Positions 12,281 through 27,200 of a DNA stretch of 64,000 nt are shown piece by piece. Position 1 is the stretch's first letter, and each line of letters starts with the position of its first letter. The notes beneath the pieces are model-generated. The model searched no databases and was not told the DNA's origin. It worked only from the letters and a program-made list of their open reading frames with translations. Origin of the DNA: Antedon mediterranea (lineage: Eukaryota; Echinodermata; Crinoidea; Comatulida; Antedonidae); contig NC_092679.1 of assembly GCF_964355755.1 (NCBI RefSeq), forward strand, positions 7,566,001-7,630,000. Reading direction: 5' to 3'. The position numbers and the translations under genes are program-made.

Positions 12281-15200
12281 TTAAGAATTCTTTGCCTTGC
12301 TTTTATGAAGTACATCCATGCTTTTATTTGGCTGACAATTCCAATATGGGAAAGGCAAGTACAACCAAAATGGGTCAAGATGTGTTCTGTACAAGTATGT
12401 ACTGAAATAAAACACACAAATATATAGATGTATACTCACCACTTGTGAATTAAAGTACTGTTCTTTTCGCCTCCTTTTCTTCACAGAGTCCACATGAAAC
12501 CAATCTCTTTCAGAATCTTTACATTGTAAGAAATGTTCCACTGAATCTTGCTTTACATTGGAATTAACTGTCGATACATTTGAAATCTTAACTTTGAGTG
12601 TTTTACTTGTACTGCTGTCCTTATCAATGCAATTATCTGTGTTCAAAGTTGGATGGTTTTTATTCTTAATTTCTTTTTTATGTTTATCATGTTTGTTAAC
12701 AGTTTTACTTTGCTTTTTTGTTGAATGTTTTTCAAGTTCTTGATGAGATTTTTTAGAACCATCCATATCATTTCTATGTTTTAGTTTACTGTTCAAGATC
12801 CTTTCACCTTTATTTTTTCTAGGGCTGTTTCTTTGTACTTCAGGTGAGCGTATAGCTTGTTCCTCATCATTCAGTTTTGGTCGTTTTTTAATTTTCAAAG
12901 TGTTTTCAGTTGTAAATGTTGTCAATTTATCAGAAAATTGTATTTCGCTATTAAGTGTTTTTCGCTTTCTATTCACAGTTGTTAAAGAACTTTTTGCAAT
13001 TTTTGTTCTATTTCCGATGTTCTTTAAATCGAGTTCTGGTTCAATTCTCTTTTTTTCAGAATAGGGTGATTTTCTTGGAATTGCAACTTCCTTATTGTCA
13101 TCATGTATCTTTAAAGATTTTCTACATTGCTTGGTTTTTAACTTTATGTTTTGTTTTTGTTGGCTATGCTTTTCACTGTGTAATTTAACAGGAGTTATAA
13201 CATCATTGAAAATGTTGTCTATATCATATGGGTCATTTACATTGCCATAAATGCTGTTGAGATCGTCACAATTTTCCAATTCTTTAAATCCATCCAAGCA
13301 GTTTTTTAACCCATTTTTTCTTGATTTGTCAAAATATTCAAATGGCTTTCTTGTTCTTCCTTTTTTATTTAAACTGGGCAATGACCGAGAATGTTTAGCA
13401 CAACTAGCTTGTGGAGCTGTTTGGGGTTTCTGGGGGCACGCATTAACTCTCCTTCCTGGAACAACACATGTGTCCATTGCCCTCTCTTTTTGGGCAGTGT
13501 CAAGTGGTGTATCTACTCTCCTTCCACCGACATCATTCCGGTTTACTGTCCTCTCTTGTTCGGTAGTATCATGCTGTGTATCTACTCTCCTTCCAGCGAC
13601 ATCATTCCTGTTCGCTGCCCTCTCTTGTTGGGTAGTGGCATTCTGTGCATCTACTTTCCTTCCAGCGCCATCATTCCTGTTTACTGTCCTCTCTTGTTCG
13701 GTAGTATCATGCTGTGTATCTACTCTCCTTCCAGCTACATCATTCCTGTTTACTGTCCTCTCTTGTTGGGTAGTATCATGCTGTGTATCTACTCTCCTTC
13801 CAGCTACATCATTCCTGTTCGCTGCCTTCTCTTGTTGGGTAGTAGCATTTTGTGCATCTACTCTCCTTCCAGCGACATCATTTCTGTTTACTGTCCTCTC
13901 TTGTTCGGTAGTATCATGCTGTGTATCTACTCTCCTTCCAGCGACATCATTCCTGTTTACTGTCCTCTCTTGTTCGGTAGTATCATGCTGTGTATCTACT
14001 CTCCTTCCAGCGACATCATTCCTGTTCGCTGCCCTCTCTTGTTGGGTAGTAGCATTCTGTGCATCTACTTTCCTTCCAGCGCCATCATTCCTGTTTATTG
14101 TCCTCTCTTGTTCGGTAGTATCATGCTGTGAATGTACTGTCCTTCCAGCGACATCATTCCTGTTTACTGTCTCTTGTTCGGTAGTATCATGCTGTGCATC
14201 TACTTTCCTTCCAGCGACATCATTCCTGTTCGCTGCCCTCTCTTGTTGGGTAGTAGCATTCTGTGTATCTACTCTCCTTCCAGCAACATCATTCCTGTTT
14301 ACTGTCCTCTCTTGTTCGGTAGTATCATGCTGTGTATCTACTCTCCTTCCAGCGACATCATTCCTGTTCGCTGCCCTCTCTTGTTGGGTAGTAGCATTCT
14401 GTGCATCTACTTTCCTTCCAGCGACATCATTCCTGTTTACTGCCCTCTTTTGATGGGTTGTGACCTGACCTATATTAATTCTATTACTTGTAACAACACC
14501 TCTGTCCATTTCTCTCTCTTGTTGGGTAGTGTCACAGTCCATGTCTCTGCTTCCAGCGACATCATTTCTGTTTACTGCCCTCTCTCGTTGGGTAGTGTGG
14601 ACTGTTTGAGGGTGTACATTTACTCTAGGTGATTTCTTTTTGGATATGAAGGGAGAAACCTCGGCTACAGCTCTTCTAAAAGTCCCCCTTCTAAGCAGTT
14701 CTACTTTTGTTAAACACTCCTTAGCAATATCAGCTGAAACATCAGGAGATTTTGTGTATAAACTAGCATCTATATCCAGCGTGGAATATGGATTTTCTAA
14801 ATTAAGAAAGATACAAATTAATGATAATATTAATCGTGATTTAACAAACTTTAATTGATTATACTATAATTTTATCTTTTATGTCAGTATTTTTTTAGAA
14901 TTTTTGTTTTCTGTCACGATGTCATATTTTGGTGTGATGAATCATTTTCAGGTATTTTTGCTGGAATACTAATTTGTAATTCATTAAAAATATTAATCAA
15001 GCCGTCAATAATTTGCTTTCCTCCCCACCTTTTTTTTTTCACTAAATGGAGTTTAGCCGTAACAAGCTGGACCCTAGGAATTTTAGTATCTTAACCTGTC
15101 ATGACAAATCTTTCACTCACTAAGCCACAAAATGTTGCTTTATTGTATTGCCCACTAGCATGTATTTACTAAAACATTACATTCAATTTGATAGGTTATT

Positions 15201-18200
15201 AGTAGTGATAAGTACTCTACATTAAGTACTCAATATTAAGTAGACATACTTAATCCATGTAAAAGAAATCGACCTGCGACCTCTGGTGCGATAAATGCAT
15301 GTTGAAAAGCTTCTGACACTGTCATCCTCTCATCTGTAGAAATAGAAAAATATTTGAATATATAATAATTAAACATACTACACCATTAAAAACATTAGTG
15401 AATTTAGAATTAAACATCATTTAGCAAAGTGTGGATAGGGACCAAAATAAGGTAGGATATAGTGTCATAGGATAATTCAGTAACACAGCGTAATTACATC
15501 TGATGCCTGTATCATGCAAGGTTAGATTACAGGTTAGTTCTGGTCTATGATAGTCTAGGCAATACATGTGAAACATGTGTAATGCTGTATTGTGTTAAGG
15601 TTAGATTACGGGTTAGTTCTGCTACATGATACTAGCCAATACGTGTGAAATCAAGATACAGTACCAAGAAGGTGCTCATACAAAACTGATTTTTTACCAA
15701 TGTGCCATGTCCCTCTACAAATGTTTAGTAAATTACCTGGATTATATTTCAGCATTCCATAGAGAAATGTAACAAAAGCAAAATCTGGGGAACCATTTAA
15801 ACGATGTTTGATCTTGTTCACAGTTACTAGAAGAAAAAAAACCGCAAGTAAATTAAGAAAATGACGAAAACTAACTGTACAAATTGCAATAATACTAATG
15901 ATATTCTTGCACATAATGTACTTATAGCTACTTTGACATTTAGTTCTTGCTTTGTATAATTGTTTTTTGAGGGATGTCATCCTATACAGCAGCTTGGAGG
16001 GTTTTCTAAGAATGTAATGTACATCAACAATGGATTTATTTATCTAAAAATATATTAGGGGTTGACCATCCAACCTGACCAACATTTTTGGATCCCTTTT
16101 TGATTTGATTTTAATTCCCTATTATTTTACAATTAGGCTCTGTCTAAACTATGAAACTTTCTGTGACAAAAAAATACCATACTTGGGCACGTCACACTTT
16201 TTTTGTAAAACTGAAGTGATAGTGTAGACAGAGCTTTATAAAATACCATGTGGTGGTTGCTTTTCTCCAATGTAGCCTATAAAATCATTGTGGAATTTGC
16301 CCCTGTTGAACGGAGAAGCTGGTAGTGGACCAAGCAGCCCTATCATTCTGGTCAGCAAGAAATCACTACTCTTGGCTGGAAACAACGGTTCTCCAATATA
16401 CAACTAAAATTATTACAAATATTGGTAAATACAGGTTATACAATTTCACATAGGAGGGGTGGGGGCATAAGTATAAAAATAGTATATGATGAATAACACT
16501 AACAAATACCAATACAATTAATATTTGATAATTGTATTTAACTACTGTGGAGTAGATTTGCGTAAATGAGTTGAGTAATTGGTCAGATGTTTGCCCTACT
16601 CTGATGGGCTAGTGATCTGAAGGGTGCAGGTTGTGGATCAATCAAGTCTGAATCAATGTACTTACACAATTATGTGTCAGAGTAGGAAAACATCTGAACA
16701 ATACAATTCACAAATAAATAAATAGTTTATAAAATTGTTTATATTATGTTAGGTTTACTCTGAGCTACAGTGCAGTCAATATAAATATTTGTCAGGATTT
16801 TTTTTTAAATAACTGCTGTACCTTTTATTTTATCTGGGTCGATCGATATAGTCAGGATAAAATGTATAAATATTTATTTTGTATCGACTTTATTTTAATG
16901 ATTCTGTGAATACCCCCAATCTGAATACTAAATGAAGTACGTTTTAATCAAATTGTGGAAGATATTAAAAGGGAAATGGCATCGTCATTGTAGGTTCATA
17001 AGCTGTTAAGTTGTCTTCAAGGCCATATTAGGCATTAATATTTGTACTAAATAATGTTTGAATTATCCAATAGTTATAAAAAAGTATAAAAACTGTTATA
17101 TATATATGGGTAGCCCTCTGTTTATATTGGATGTTGTATTTGTGTTTGATTAAACAATCACTGGGGTAATAATGTGAGCTCTTTGATCGCAGTAAGATGA
17201 ATGACATATCATTTATTATTCTTTGTATGTTTATGTCAATGTTTATTTAAATAATGTAATAAAACATACATTATTTAATCATATACAATAGGATTTTACC
17301 TCTGCCAAGATACAGCCAACAGACCACATATCAATTTCTGGTCCAAATGGAAGGCCAAATACAACCTTAAAGAAACAAAACATTAAAAAAGTATGAATTG
17401 GTAATTGCATTAAATCATTAAAATATAGATATTACTATCATTATGTTAATATGTAAATTAAATTAGCATATCAAATGCATGTAAACTTTCTACACAGGAA
17501 GCAGGTGCAATGCATATGCAAATTAAGTAAACTCATTTGCATAGACACAGCATACACAGTAGATGAAAGAAATCAGTGAAGTGTGGATGTGTGTAAGCTG
17601 TAGTGGCTGCTGGTCTCAAGGGTTTGCTGTGGAATTAAAGTCAAGCTAAGTGACTACACTTAATTACACTCTCATTTTTGGAGGAAGGCACAGTATGCTT
17701 TTGACCAATATTGAGCCTTGGTGAATTGTTGGAGCTGTGCATAGTATTTTACTAGAATATTGTAATGCTGTTGCAGTGTTAGCTTCCATGTAAGTATATA
17801 CTTTTTAATGTAATAATTTATAATGTTTGTATTTGATTGTGTAGTAAGATAAGTCCATATTTATTTTTTTGTTGTTGCACATCTCTTGAGAATTGTGCCT
17901 CTGTTATAAAAGAGAAACAATAAAGTTATTATTATTATTATTATTATTATTAAGTAGTAAGCTGAACTTATTATTCTAGACAGAAAATAATATATACTTG
18001 TGTTTACACAGTGCATTTACTGTAGTAATTGCATTAAATCAACAATATTACATTACAATATTAATAGCTGGGTAACAAAGTGATATTATTGTAGTCAATC
18101 CCAAGTTATTTCAATTTATTCTATAAAAATAAGAATATGTACAAAGATGTCCTCAAAAAGTTATGGAAAAGGGAAATCAAAATAAGCAAAGCATTTGGGC

Positions 18201-21200
18201 CAAGACCCTTAAAATAAATAAATAAAATGTAGCTAATTTTTTATGTAGTTTTGTATGTAATCCATTTAGAATGTGATATATTAAGGGACAGGTTAGTGAC
18301 ATTTGTTCCTAATTTAATACAGTACATTTGATGGATTTACCTATGTACATAGGGCAAAGCCTGCCAAACTAAAATGAATCATACTCTGCCTTTAAGGAAT
18401 AATAAAGGCAAAATAATTTATAAATACACAGAATAAGAATAGGTTGAAAAGAAGATTCAGTTTCCCATTTGTTCGCCATTTGTCATCTGGGTAGAGGATT
18501 GAAAGTTTAGCAACATTGAATATATTAATTATAGTTTAATGCCTTCAAGTATCATAAAACTGTTTTTTTTTTGGTACACTATCAAAACAATTGTGAATGA
18601 TAGTTTTTTAATGACTGTCATGTACTCACATCATTCCAATTCAATCATTATTAATGTATCAATGTGAAAGTCATTAGTAGATAGTGTTCAAATTCAAAAG
18701 TGTCATAATTAATTTATTCACAAATTGGTGTCAACTTGTTAATGTAGTGACCTAAAAAGATCTCTTTCCTCCCTCTGTAGTATTGAAGGACAATTGTCCC
18801 CTCATAATGCACATGAATGATTTGCATACATAAAGGCTAAAGTTCAAAACATAAATCATGTTGTTGCCTCTAAGGAAATTTTGTTTCTTACGAACTAAAA
18901 TGTGTAGCAGTGCAATATGTAACTAATAAATACTAGCGTTATATTAGCAATGTATAAAGACAAAGCCCAACAGCTAAACATCTCATTTGAAGGTTACACT
19001 CCTTGACAAAAATAGGTTGTTGGTACAACAAGTCTACTCAAAGAAACGATTTATGCTAAATTTAGAAACTGAAGTTTGCTCTGAAAACATTAGGCGTTTG
19101 GAGTGTTACAAATGTGTCAAATTGAGAACTTTAACTTGTACATACTTATAACATATTGCAAAGCTGAGATTTTGTACAGAATTTTACAGGTCGTATCGTG
19201 TGAAATTGAGATTAAAAATTTATCAATAGCTTGTATAATTTTACTGCTTTGTATTCACATCCGTTGTTCAATTTTTATTAAACTTATAAAGTGATTACCC
19301 CCACAATTCATCTTAATTAATCCAAATTAATTAATGACTTAATTCTCACACTTATTGTTCAAACTTTTATCACGCTTTGATACTTTCAGTTTTTGATGAT
19401 TGGTTGATTTATTGATTGAATTATTATGTTAAAAGCCACCTGCATTTAATCTGTGGGTGACTACTGACTGTGTGTAAAGTTTAGGTCTCTAGTTTTGTAT
19501 CATGTAGTAGCAATTGTTTATTGTGCAATGCATACTTTCAACACATTTTTTTACGAAAGGGATAAAAAGATAAAAATTTACGATAACAATTTTGTATAAT
19601 GATGATTATGGCATTTAGTCATAATTGGCCATGATATTTGATCTCGCATTATAAAACTTGAAGGTCTCACCATAATTTATGAGGAGATGTGATGCTGTTA
19701 TATCATCCAAAAAGGGACGCTCTGGTAACCTTAAACTAAATGATGGAATAGGATTATATCACTACCCTTCTTGTTTATTACCAAAACATGACAATAGTGT
19801 GCACGATGCAGGACCAAACATAAGAATTACAATGCTTAGCACCTGAAAGATATTAACTTAGTATTACTCAGGTGCAAAAACGTATTTAAAACATTCTCAA
19901 TTGTACAATAAATTCTCAACATACGTCAGGGTTGCGGATAAGATTCATGATTGTGGGAATTTGATCATTGCGCTTTTTGTAAGATGATCTGGGCTGGTGT
20001 GTTGCAAGTGTACATGCTTAGATCTCAAGCGTGTACTAAAACAAAATGATGTGAATGATATAATCTTCCAGAATCATTAGACGCTTCTCAGGTGTGAATG
20101 CAACTGAAAGAACATTAATCTTGTTGGAAAAGTTGTAAGTTTAACACAATCTCTAACAAAGTATGAATGTAAGAATTATTGTACTTGATTATTGTACTTG
20201 TGTTGTGTTTTAAGCAGAACAAACAACAATAATATAAAATATTTAAAAATATATATATATATATAAATCCAAAGGCAAATTACTGAAAAAAATGACAATG
20301 CTGTGGGTATCAGTGGCTGGATCTCAATGGAGATACAAAAATAAAAAGCGAAAAGCTATTAATCAAAACGGTAAAGTAAACAGCCAGAAAAGTTAGCAGA
20401 GCTTTCGGGCAACACAAGCCCTTCATCAGTGCAAGTGAGGGAATTTTGATAAAGTCATAGCATTATGAGTTGGCAAGTACTGCCTGGGTGGACAGGAATA
20501 AAAGAAATATAACAATAGAAACAGCGTATTGAATAGTGGGTGGAGACTGAATAAGAGTAGAAAACAATGAAGGTAGCTTGGTAGAGATATAAATAATTTT
20601 TTTATATATATATAAAAAGATTATCTAACAAATTTTCCTGGATCAAGTTGCATGAAAATGTTTTATATGGTAGATTCTACTGCAGTCATTGCAGTCAAAC
20701 ATTCTTTTTATTCCAATTATTTAGCAGGATTTTGCAGGGGGGTTAATATACCTATTGTTTATTATTACTTCTGAAACAATTAAAATCATACATTGTTGCA
20801 GAAAAAATTGTAGTAACTACAGTAGAATTACTTTGATCCCTAAAAAGTAACAAAATTAGTAAAGTTATTAGAAATCAATGCATGTTTTCTCATTACAGCA
20901 TGAACTATTACAATCACAGAAAATGAATTTAGTTACTATTAATGATCCATGTATGTACAAACACAACAATGTAAATTGAATGAAATGAATGATTAATGAT
21001 GAGATATCATGATAAACATAAGACACATAGTCACCATCATTCCTTTTGGGAGAAGCAATGTAATAAGGGTAGGGAATCAAGGTCTTCTCAAGTAAGCTAC
21101 AGTATGTTCTTTACACTGAGCCCAGATTAAGACTATGGGTGCTCCCAAAGACTTGTAAGACTTTGTTTATATAGAGCATCTTGTGTATATATGTTTGTCT

Positions 21201-24200
21201 TGTGAACCTCTGAGGGTCCCTATAATGATCAGCAATTGCTGAATGGATCACCATCATTAAATATGGTTAAAACAAAACAAAATCACACTCACTGTATTTG
21301 TTTGTATATAGTTCTATTTATATACATTACACCCATTTTTCATGATTAGAATCGGGTCTCAGTGCGAACATAAAGTAGTCACAGTGGATATGTGAATAAG
21401 CCTGCTTTCACACCAAGCTTGAAACAAATTTCATACGCATCATAGTACGCATCTGTATTCATTAACATTAATCCATTTTTTTAAAAAAGAACTATAAATT
21501 TAAATGCATTGTACTTTTGTATTGGTCCATAGTACACGTCTAACCTTTGATCCCACATGTTCATTCATCACACACAAATTCCACGCTAAAATGACAACAC
21601 CATTAACTAAACGTATCACCTTAAACCTTTCCTTTGTTATTTTAGAGAGATGATCTTATTTTCAATATGAATTACGCATTTGGAATTTAATCAATTGCAC
21701 TGTATCACGCACATTTCAATGATACTCGCGGCCTTGCGTGTCTTGGATTTCAGAGAAAAATGCCCAGGGGCAATCACTTGAGAATCCTTAAGGGAATAAA
21801 ACAAGAACAAAGAGACGCACTTCTGTACTATGATAATTATTGCTATTATTAACTGAAAGTGGTCAGAGTTTATAATATTGATGTGATTGTATTCTGGAAA
21901 GTGGTTTAAGAGATCAAAGAGAACAGACCTGTATTAATGATAATAATATTAATAATATATATAAATAATTTGAGTGCCCTCTTTATTTTGTATGCAAAGT
22001 ATACAAATTAGGAAACATGTGGGAGAAGGCTAGCAAGGAACTTAAGCGCATCTTCTTATAATATAAGTCTCTAATGCAATGGGAATCTATTTACAAGTTT
22101 ATCTTATTCAAATTGTTTGTTTCTCATACCTTGAGGACTAGCTTCAAATTCAGCGCTATTTCAATTTGGTTTTCTTCTTTATTTTACAATTTATTTTTAT
22201 TGGAAGCATTTTTGTTGTTGCATTGAGTGTAAAAATTGTCTTGTTACAATTTATGAAAATTAAAACAATATTTAAAAATAATTTGAATATTAGAATAATA
22301 TATTTCTCTTATATTATTGTCAGCAGCTATATGCTACCATCATTTTTTTTAAAATAAAAGATGTTACAGCATCGCAGATTTTGCCCCGCCCATAATGATT
22401 ACAATTTCCAGGTATTGAGCACCTTTGCTAGTTACATAAGACCGCATATAAATGAAGTACCCTGGGAAACGAAAGTTAAGAAGCTTGCCCCTTGGGAATT
22501 ACAACTCAAAATACTACATCTATTTTCAAAGCCCTGGGAGTTCATAGTTGAAAAATGCTGGCCTGTACAACCAGGTCAGCCCCTTGGATAATGAGCAAAC
22601 ACCTGAAAGCATGAGGTCATAAGTGTAATAGAACAAAATTCTGAAATTACAGACAGTAATCACTACGAATGCTAAATCATTTGAGGAAAAAAATATTAAA
22701 AATGAAATAAATGACATTTTAAAGCAGAACACTTAAGTAGGAAATGGAATTGTATTTGTCGATTATAATTATTAGAATTTCTCATTGACAGAATAATATT
22801 ATGCATTTATCTATTCAACATTTATTTTCACTAAAATTTTCATAAACTAATAAAATAATTACGCTTTGCTAATGTAATTTTCTTAATCGTGTTATTCAAG
22901 ATTGATTAAATAATAGTTGTAAATTTGTTTGGTCTTTGGCTTAAATTCTGCCTTGAATTCTGGCTTGACTTGAGTAAATTTACGGGTCTTCAGTTAAACC
23001 TATTAACAGCTTTCTTACAAGAGTGCCAAGTTCCTTACACACAAACCTGTAACCAGGATTTTTACAAGGGGAGGTTTAACAAAAGGGGTAAACTTCAGTT
23101 CAGCTAGTTAGGTCATTTTATCATCAGATATTTTTCAATCTAGTTTTTTTATTTTTGTAAGGATGGTAGGAAAAACATTTTTGCCTACTTATCATACGAT
23201 TGGAAGAAAATATGTTTCAAACTATTCATACGAATCTTGCTTGATTGTGAAAATAGATTGTGTGTGCGTGAAAATGATATAAAATACTACTTTCAATGCT
23301 CTAAATTTCTATAAAATGTTTCAATATATGAATAAGAGTTCAAATTTACTAGTTTTATGCAGGCTATTCAGGCCTAATAATGCGTGATATGCCACAGTAA
23401 TATACTAATAATTATGAGAATTCATGATATGGATTTGCAATATAAACCGATACAAATATACCTCATGAGACTCGCTCGCTGTATGCAAGCATTGGTCATT
23501 CATGAACCATTATTCAGATTCATATCAATAGAGTAAGATCACATGATTTTACTAAGCAACGTTTGCATATAGGGGCATTCCACAGTATTTTTTTGTTAGA
23601 AATTGAACGAAATACATGACAAAATGCAGAGAATGTTATTTGTATATGGCTTATATTGAAGATACAAATAACTTTTAAAATTTTAATAAGCTTTTGTGAT
23701 GTCATCAAATGACCAATATATTCATTTTGCTGAAATTTAGAATGTTGAACTTGAAAATGTCCCTGTATGTTTATCACATCAAACAACAATAAAATTAGTG
23801 TAGCATTTATTTAAAAATTGTATGTATATTTCTGTATACTGTATCACTGTGCAGCTAATTATCTCATACTTCACAAGGGGATACAAATTGTTCCTTCGTT
23901 ACACTAGTATGTTCAATTGAAGATCTTCAATTTTAGATTTAAAATCAATAATTTGTTTTTGTAAATATTTCTTATGCATCATTACATCACACTTATTTTT
24001 AGTTAAAGTTTAAGTAAGACAATGTTGCAATGCACTACAAAATTCAAGTTACTGCATTAATTGTGATATACTTTGTCTATATTTCTATTTGATTTACCTT
24101 CATTAAAAGTACTTATTTTTACACGATGGCATACAGATTGGATGATTAATAATATCCTTAATACATACGCAACATTACACAAGGAGCTTAAAAGTATCAT

Positions 24201-27200
24201 ACAAATATTGAATTATGCTATTCAATATGAATTTTAGATTATTGATATATAATTTTAAATTTCAGTTCAAAATTCAAAATTTTATACATTTCAGATTTCA
24301 GATTATATCAAATAACACTTGTTTTAATTACTAATCTTTGTATGCATCATTATGCAAGGAAAGAGTTGTGTAAAAGAAGTACCCGATTAGTAGCCTATGC
24401 ATTTTCAAAGAATATCTACATTGTAAGTTTATGAAAATTAAGTCAGCTTTTAATCCGTTTGTAATGTTCATGAGAATTGTGTTAATACCACTAGAGCCAG
24501 TACGGAACTGAATAATGTAAATCTTTGTATTAGTAAACCAATAATTCCCCAATATAGAGTAATTCAAAATGTGTTTCATAAATGCTTAAATATATTTGCT
24601 GCAAAACCGCAGTGAATTTTTGCTTTTGTCAAAACATGACTTTTTAACGAGGATAATTTAGACTTTTACATGACAAATGTTGTAATAAATAGTTGCTAAT
24701 GAGAAAGTTCAGCTATAATCTAAGAATTAATCATATGATGCTAATCACCAACGCCCTGAAATCTTAGTATAAAACGCGACATTAAAATAAATAATTATTT
24801 TATACAGAACATTCAGTAGATAGCAATTGGTATGAAGCAGGCGATCAATTGTGTTTTTTCCTGAAGGTAAAATGAGCTATTAATTCAATTAAGTGATCAT
24901 AAGACGTTAATTACAGCATTTTTTTGGAACGCCTACTTTTAATGTAGCTATTATGGCATCATGTAAACTACATTTTGAACAATTATTGGAAAGGAGTGAA
25001 AGTGCTAAGATATGCTTTGGATGGATGATGCAGACTTAGTCAAATTAATGGACTGCTTAATGATGTCACTAATGGATAAATAAAGAATTTATGTATGTTT
25101 GTATGGTCATTGATGATGTACTGTCAAGATATTTTGGAATAATTTTGGGATAGAGAGATTGAATAAATGATTGACTAGAATTGTTTGATATGAGATGAAT
25201 GATTGAGCAAAATGTTTTTACTTCAAAAGATTGGATCGATATTGTTTTTTGCATATATAGGCAGCAGACAAACAGAAGGTCAAGTCTAGACTTGAGCACA
25301 TTCAAACATAGATGCTTCTAAATGCAAAGATTAATACGGCTTTTTGTTGGATATATCCAGACCTCATGTGACTCTGCAATTAGTAGTAGGAGAGCAGGTG
25401 TCTTTCACAGTGAAAATATCTACAATGAAAACCACCTAATGCCAAATCTACTCTATAATAAGCACCAACTTAAAATAATCACTATCTATCAAGAAACCAT
25501 TTTAAAATAAGACTATCTATTAAGAAATCCTCTACAGTATAAGTAATATTTAAGTACCACCTTAAAATAAGCCCAGTTGTATAAAAATAAAAAAATATAA
25601 ATTATAGTACAAATTACAGTAAAAACACCATAAATAGAATATTTGTTAGAAAATGTTGTTGTACAAAGATTTGTCTATGTACTTAATGCTTACTTCTCAA
25701 TATAATCGACTTATGCTTATTATATAACTAATATAAATATTTGAATAGCTATTAAAAAAAATCAGTCTACAAAAATATCATGCTTGACCGATTATGTCAC
25801 GCTTGATTGAATAATTATGTCTAACCTCAGGTGCTCTGTACAGTATTGTTTGTAGTTGGAAGTCGTCGTAGTAAAGCGAAAGTTCATTAAAGATGCAATG
25901 AATGGCATTCCCAAAATCAACCACTTTGACTCCCTCAGAGATGTCGTCTGTGAATAAATAATTAAATCATGCACTATTTATCACTATGTCTTGTTTAATT
26001 GTCAACACTATCGATACTCATTAATATATGAGTAAAGATAATTATTAATGTATTATAAATATAGGTCAGATCTTTTGGGGTTTGTTTTAAAATATGTCAA
26101 TGGATCTCTTTTGATCAAGGCAAGTTTTAATTAGAATCACAGGTCAAGATTAAAGATATTTGATTGAGTTCTTTCAGACCAGTTCTTAATCAATAAAACT
26201 AGAAAGAAACATTTTGTTAATGATCTTTTAGTCATAATTAACATTCATTCTTAAATCCTAAAGTAATAATATTTCAGGAAAGAAAATCTTCATTTCAAAA
26301 ATACCTGCACAAACAAAATAAACATTGAAGACAGAAAAGTAATTGATAATGTTGAGCACATCAACTTACTTTGGAATACATAAGTACATAGTTAATACTC
26401 TGACCTATGTACCAGGTATTTTTGATTAAGTTTATCCTTATTATCTGGATATATTCCAGGGGGACCACTCAATCTTACTACAAAGATAATTGAATTTGTT
26501 AATGCTTCAATCAATGAATAATTTTCAATTTATTTACCTGAACAACACAGAATATTTTCAGGCTTTAAGTCTGCGTGGATCACGTTCGCTTGAGATAAAA
26601 AACCAAGGACTTGTAAAAGTTGAACTGCAATCTTACGAATCAACTTTAATTTCTTTAAAAAAAAAAAATTAAATATTAAAAGTAAATGAAATGTTTGTAC
26701 ATACACACTCAATAGTAAACAATTCACAAAATGACAGAATGTGAAATAAACCCAAGCTTTTAAAACAAATTAAGTCCTGTAATGATGAGGCTTGGTATTG
26801 ATTGCTAACTTTTTAAGTTTATAAAATCCTCATGTAAAATTATTATTGGATTAAGTGAGCATGTTAAGTGTGTTGCCCATGAACCTAGTAATCAGTGTGG
26901 TCTTTCTAATTTTATAGCAGGCAATTGGTAATATTTGAATTTGTAAGACTTTTTATTCTTAAGTATGCCAAAGAATGAACTTAAGAATACACCCCAAGTA
27001 TAATCACCTTAAATTAATTGCATGGTACTTTAATAATCTATTAAATGATGTTTTATTAGTCTGTTTGATAGTGAAACACTTTATTAGTTAAATGATAGAT
27101 GAGTGCACTTTTCAAGTCCTATATCAGGAATGTTCATTTTATCCTATATTTAAAGAGTCAGCTTATTGCCAGATGTAAATAGTACAGTCGTATTGATGTG

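Larger units (their letters stand above)
17366..25825 (-). other. Kinase intron 8, 8.5 kb, mostly unannotatable
   Basis: AT-rich sequence between exons 9 and 8. It contains the LINE/SINE tail (17575-17955), a (TA)n tract near 20258, and the Penelope-like fragment (20282-20600). The rest (18-20.2 kb and 20.6-25.8 kb) shows no reading frame, array or inverted repeat I can support. Confidence 0.6.

Noticed and set aside
13251-14453. 400-codon open frame on the + strand
   Set aside because: Antisense shadow of the 69-bp coding repeats. The - strand frame joins the kinase exon in phase and its non-repeat part looks protein-like.
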